A stretch of DNA of 64,000 bases from Onchocerca volvulus (taxonomy: Eukaryota > Nematoda > Chromadorea > Rhabditida > Onchocercidae), in contig HG738139.1 in NCBI GenBank assembly GCA_000499405.2, forward strand, positions 11,494,616-11,558,615. Reading direction: 5' to 3'. The notes beneath the pieces are model-generated. The model saw only the letters and a list, made by a program, of their open reading frames with translations. It did not search any database and had not been told where the DNA came from. Position numbers and translations under genes: made by a program. Positions 63,598 through 64,000 of the stretch are shown here, one piece after another. The number at the start of each line of letters is the position of its first letter. Position 1 is the stretch's first letter.

Positions 63598-63641
63598 GCG
63601 CTTTTGTTAGCGCATGAGGGTGCGCTTTTGTGATCGTGACA
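63598..63641 (+). repeat. GC-rich motif shared with the inverted-repeat element at 53.2 kb
   Basis: gcgcttttgttagcgcatga followed by gggt, gcgctttt and gtgatcgtgaca. The segment at 53164-53220 has gcgcctttgttagcgcatga, then gcgtctttgttggcgc and gggtgatcgaca. The shared 15-mer and the matching order point to one dispersed repeat family with at least two copies here. Confidence 0.65.
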
Positions 63642-64000
63642 TATTCTGCTGCGTAAAATAAGAGCAAAAATCATTTCATTCAAGAGAAATCACTTTTTTG
63701 TGGTATTCCTCGCAATTTCAGCGACAACTTTTTCAAGTTTATTTTCCTCTTCTTGAATCCCCGAATTCATTATATTATTGCGAGATTTATTGAATGAAAC
63801 AATTATATATCGAGAAATCGAAACTGATTATAATATAAATATATTCAGTACTCAATTATTGTATTAATCGTGACTCATCATCTATAAATGTTATCTTCTC
63901 ATACATTACAAAGTACATATCTATCCTCATCTTTGTCTCTCATCCCCAGCTTTATTCTTAATTGTTGTTACTGATGCTTTGTACAGTGACTCCTATCCCT

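Larger units (their letters stand above)
61578..64000. other. AT-rich right end of the window, no gene seen
   Basis: It contains homopolymers (for example near 61870 and 62510), the 230-bp tandem duplication at 62880 and the GC-rich patch at 63598. The last 250 bases are less AT-rich (gtctctcatccccagc), but no open frame could be judged at the edge. Confidence 0.4.

Overview
The window is nuclear DNA of a nematode. It is very AT-rich, has compact multi-exon genes with GTAAG-like donors and TTTTCAG/TTTNAG acceptors, and carries eukaryotic tRNA genes with internal promoters. Its protein families fit a worm: Furry/SAX-2, a MADF protein and a ShKT-domain secreted protein. Base composition, intron density and gene density suggest a filarial or related spirurid worm, but nothing in the sequence fixes the species. 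I see no bacterial or viral genes.

Region by region. (1) 65-15924, minus strand: the first 35 coding exons (1780 codons, every exon phase compatible) of a Furry/SAX-2 orthologue, a very large HEAT-like scaffold of the NDR-kinase pathway. The gene runs off the left edge. (2) 17368-21895, plus strand, divergent from it: a five-exon gene for a MADF DNA-binding domain joined to a long, probably helical C-terminal region that I do not recognise. (3) 25034-25905, minus: a two-exon, Ser/Thr/Asn-rich orphan protein. (4) 26789-26870 and 27353-27434, plus: two almost identical tRNA-Ser genes with anticodons AGA and CGA. (5) 29806-33141, minus: a four-exon gene for a secreted protein with one EGF domain, an acidic linker and a C-terminal hydrophobic tail. 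(6) About 33.1-50.1 kb: a gene-poor stretch with microsatellites, small duplications and a few GC-richer islands. (7) 50121-52180, plus: a five-exon secreted cysteine-rich protein with two ShKT domains. (8) 52.66-53.85 kb: a complex repeat with a 47-bp inverted repeat, GC-rich motifs and a minisatellite. (9) 57535-58161, plus: a four-finger C2H2 zinc-finger protein, flanked by two direct copies of a roughly 210-bp repeat. (10) 58.2-64 kb: mostly repeats, plus a dense cluster of E2F-like and forkhead-like sites at 61.2-61.6 kb.

There are no operon-like gene clusters. The genes look independent: a morphogenesis scaffold, two probable transcription factors and two secreted cysteine-rich proteins. 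Several start codons lie directly on a 3' splice acceptor, which fits leader trans-splicing or a non-coding first exon. The strongest leads are the unknown domain joined to the MADF domain, the E2F/forkhead tandem cluster, the EGF protein with a possible lipid-anchor tail, and the inverted-repeat element.
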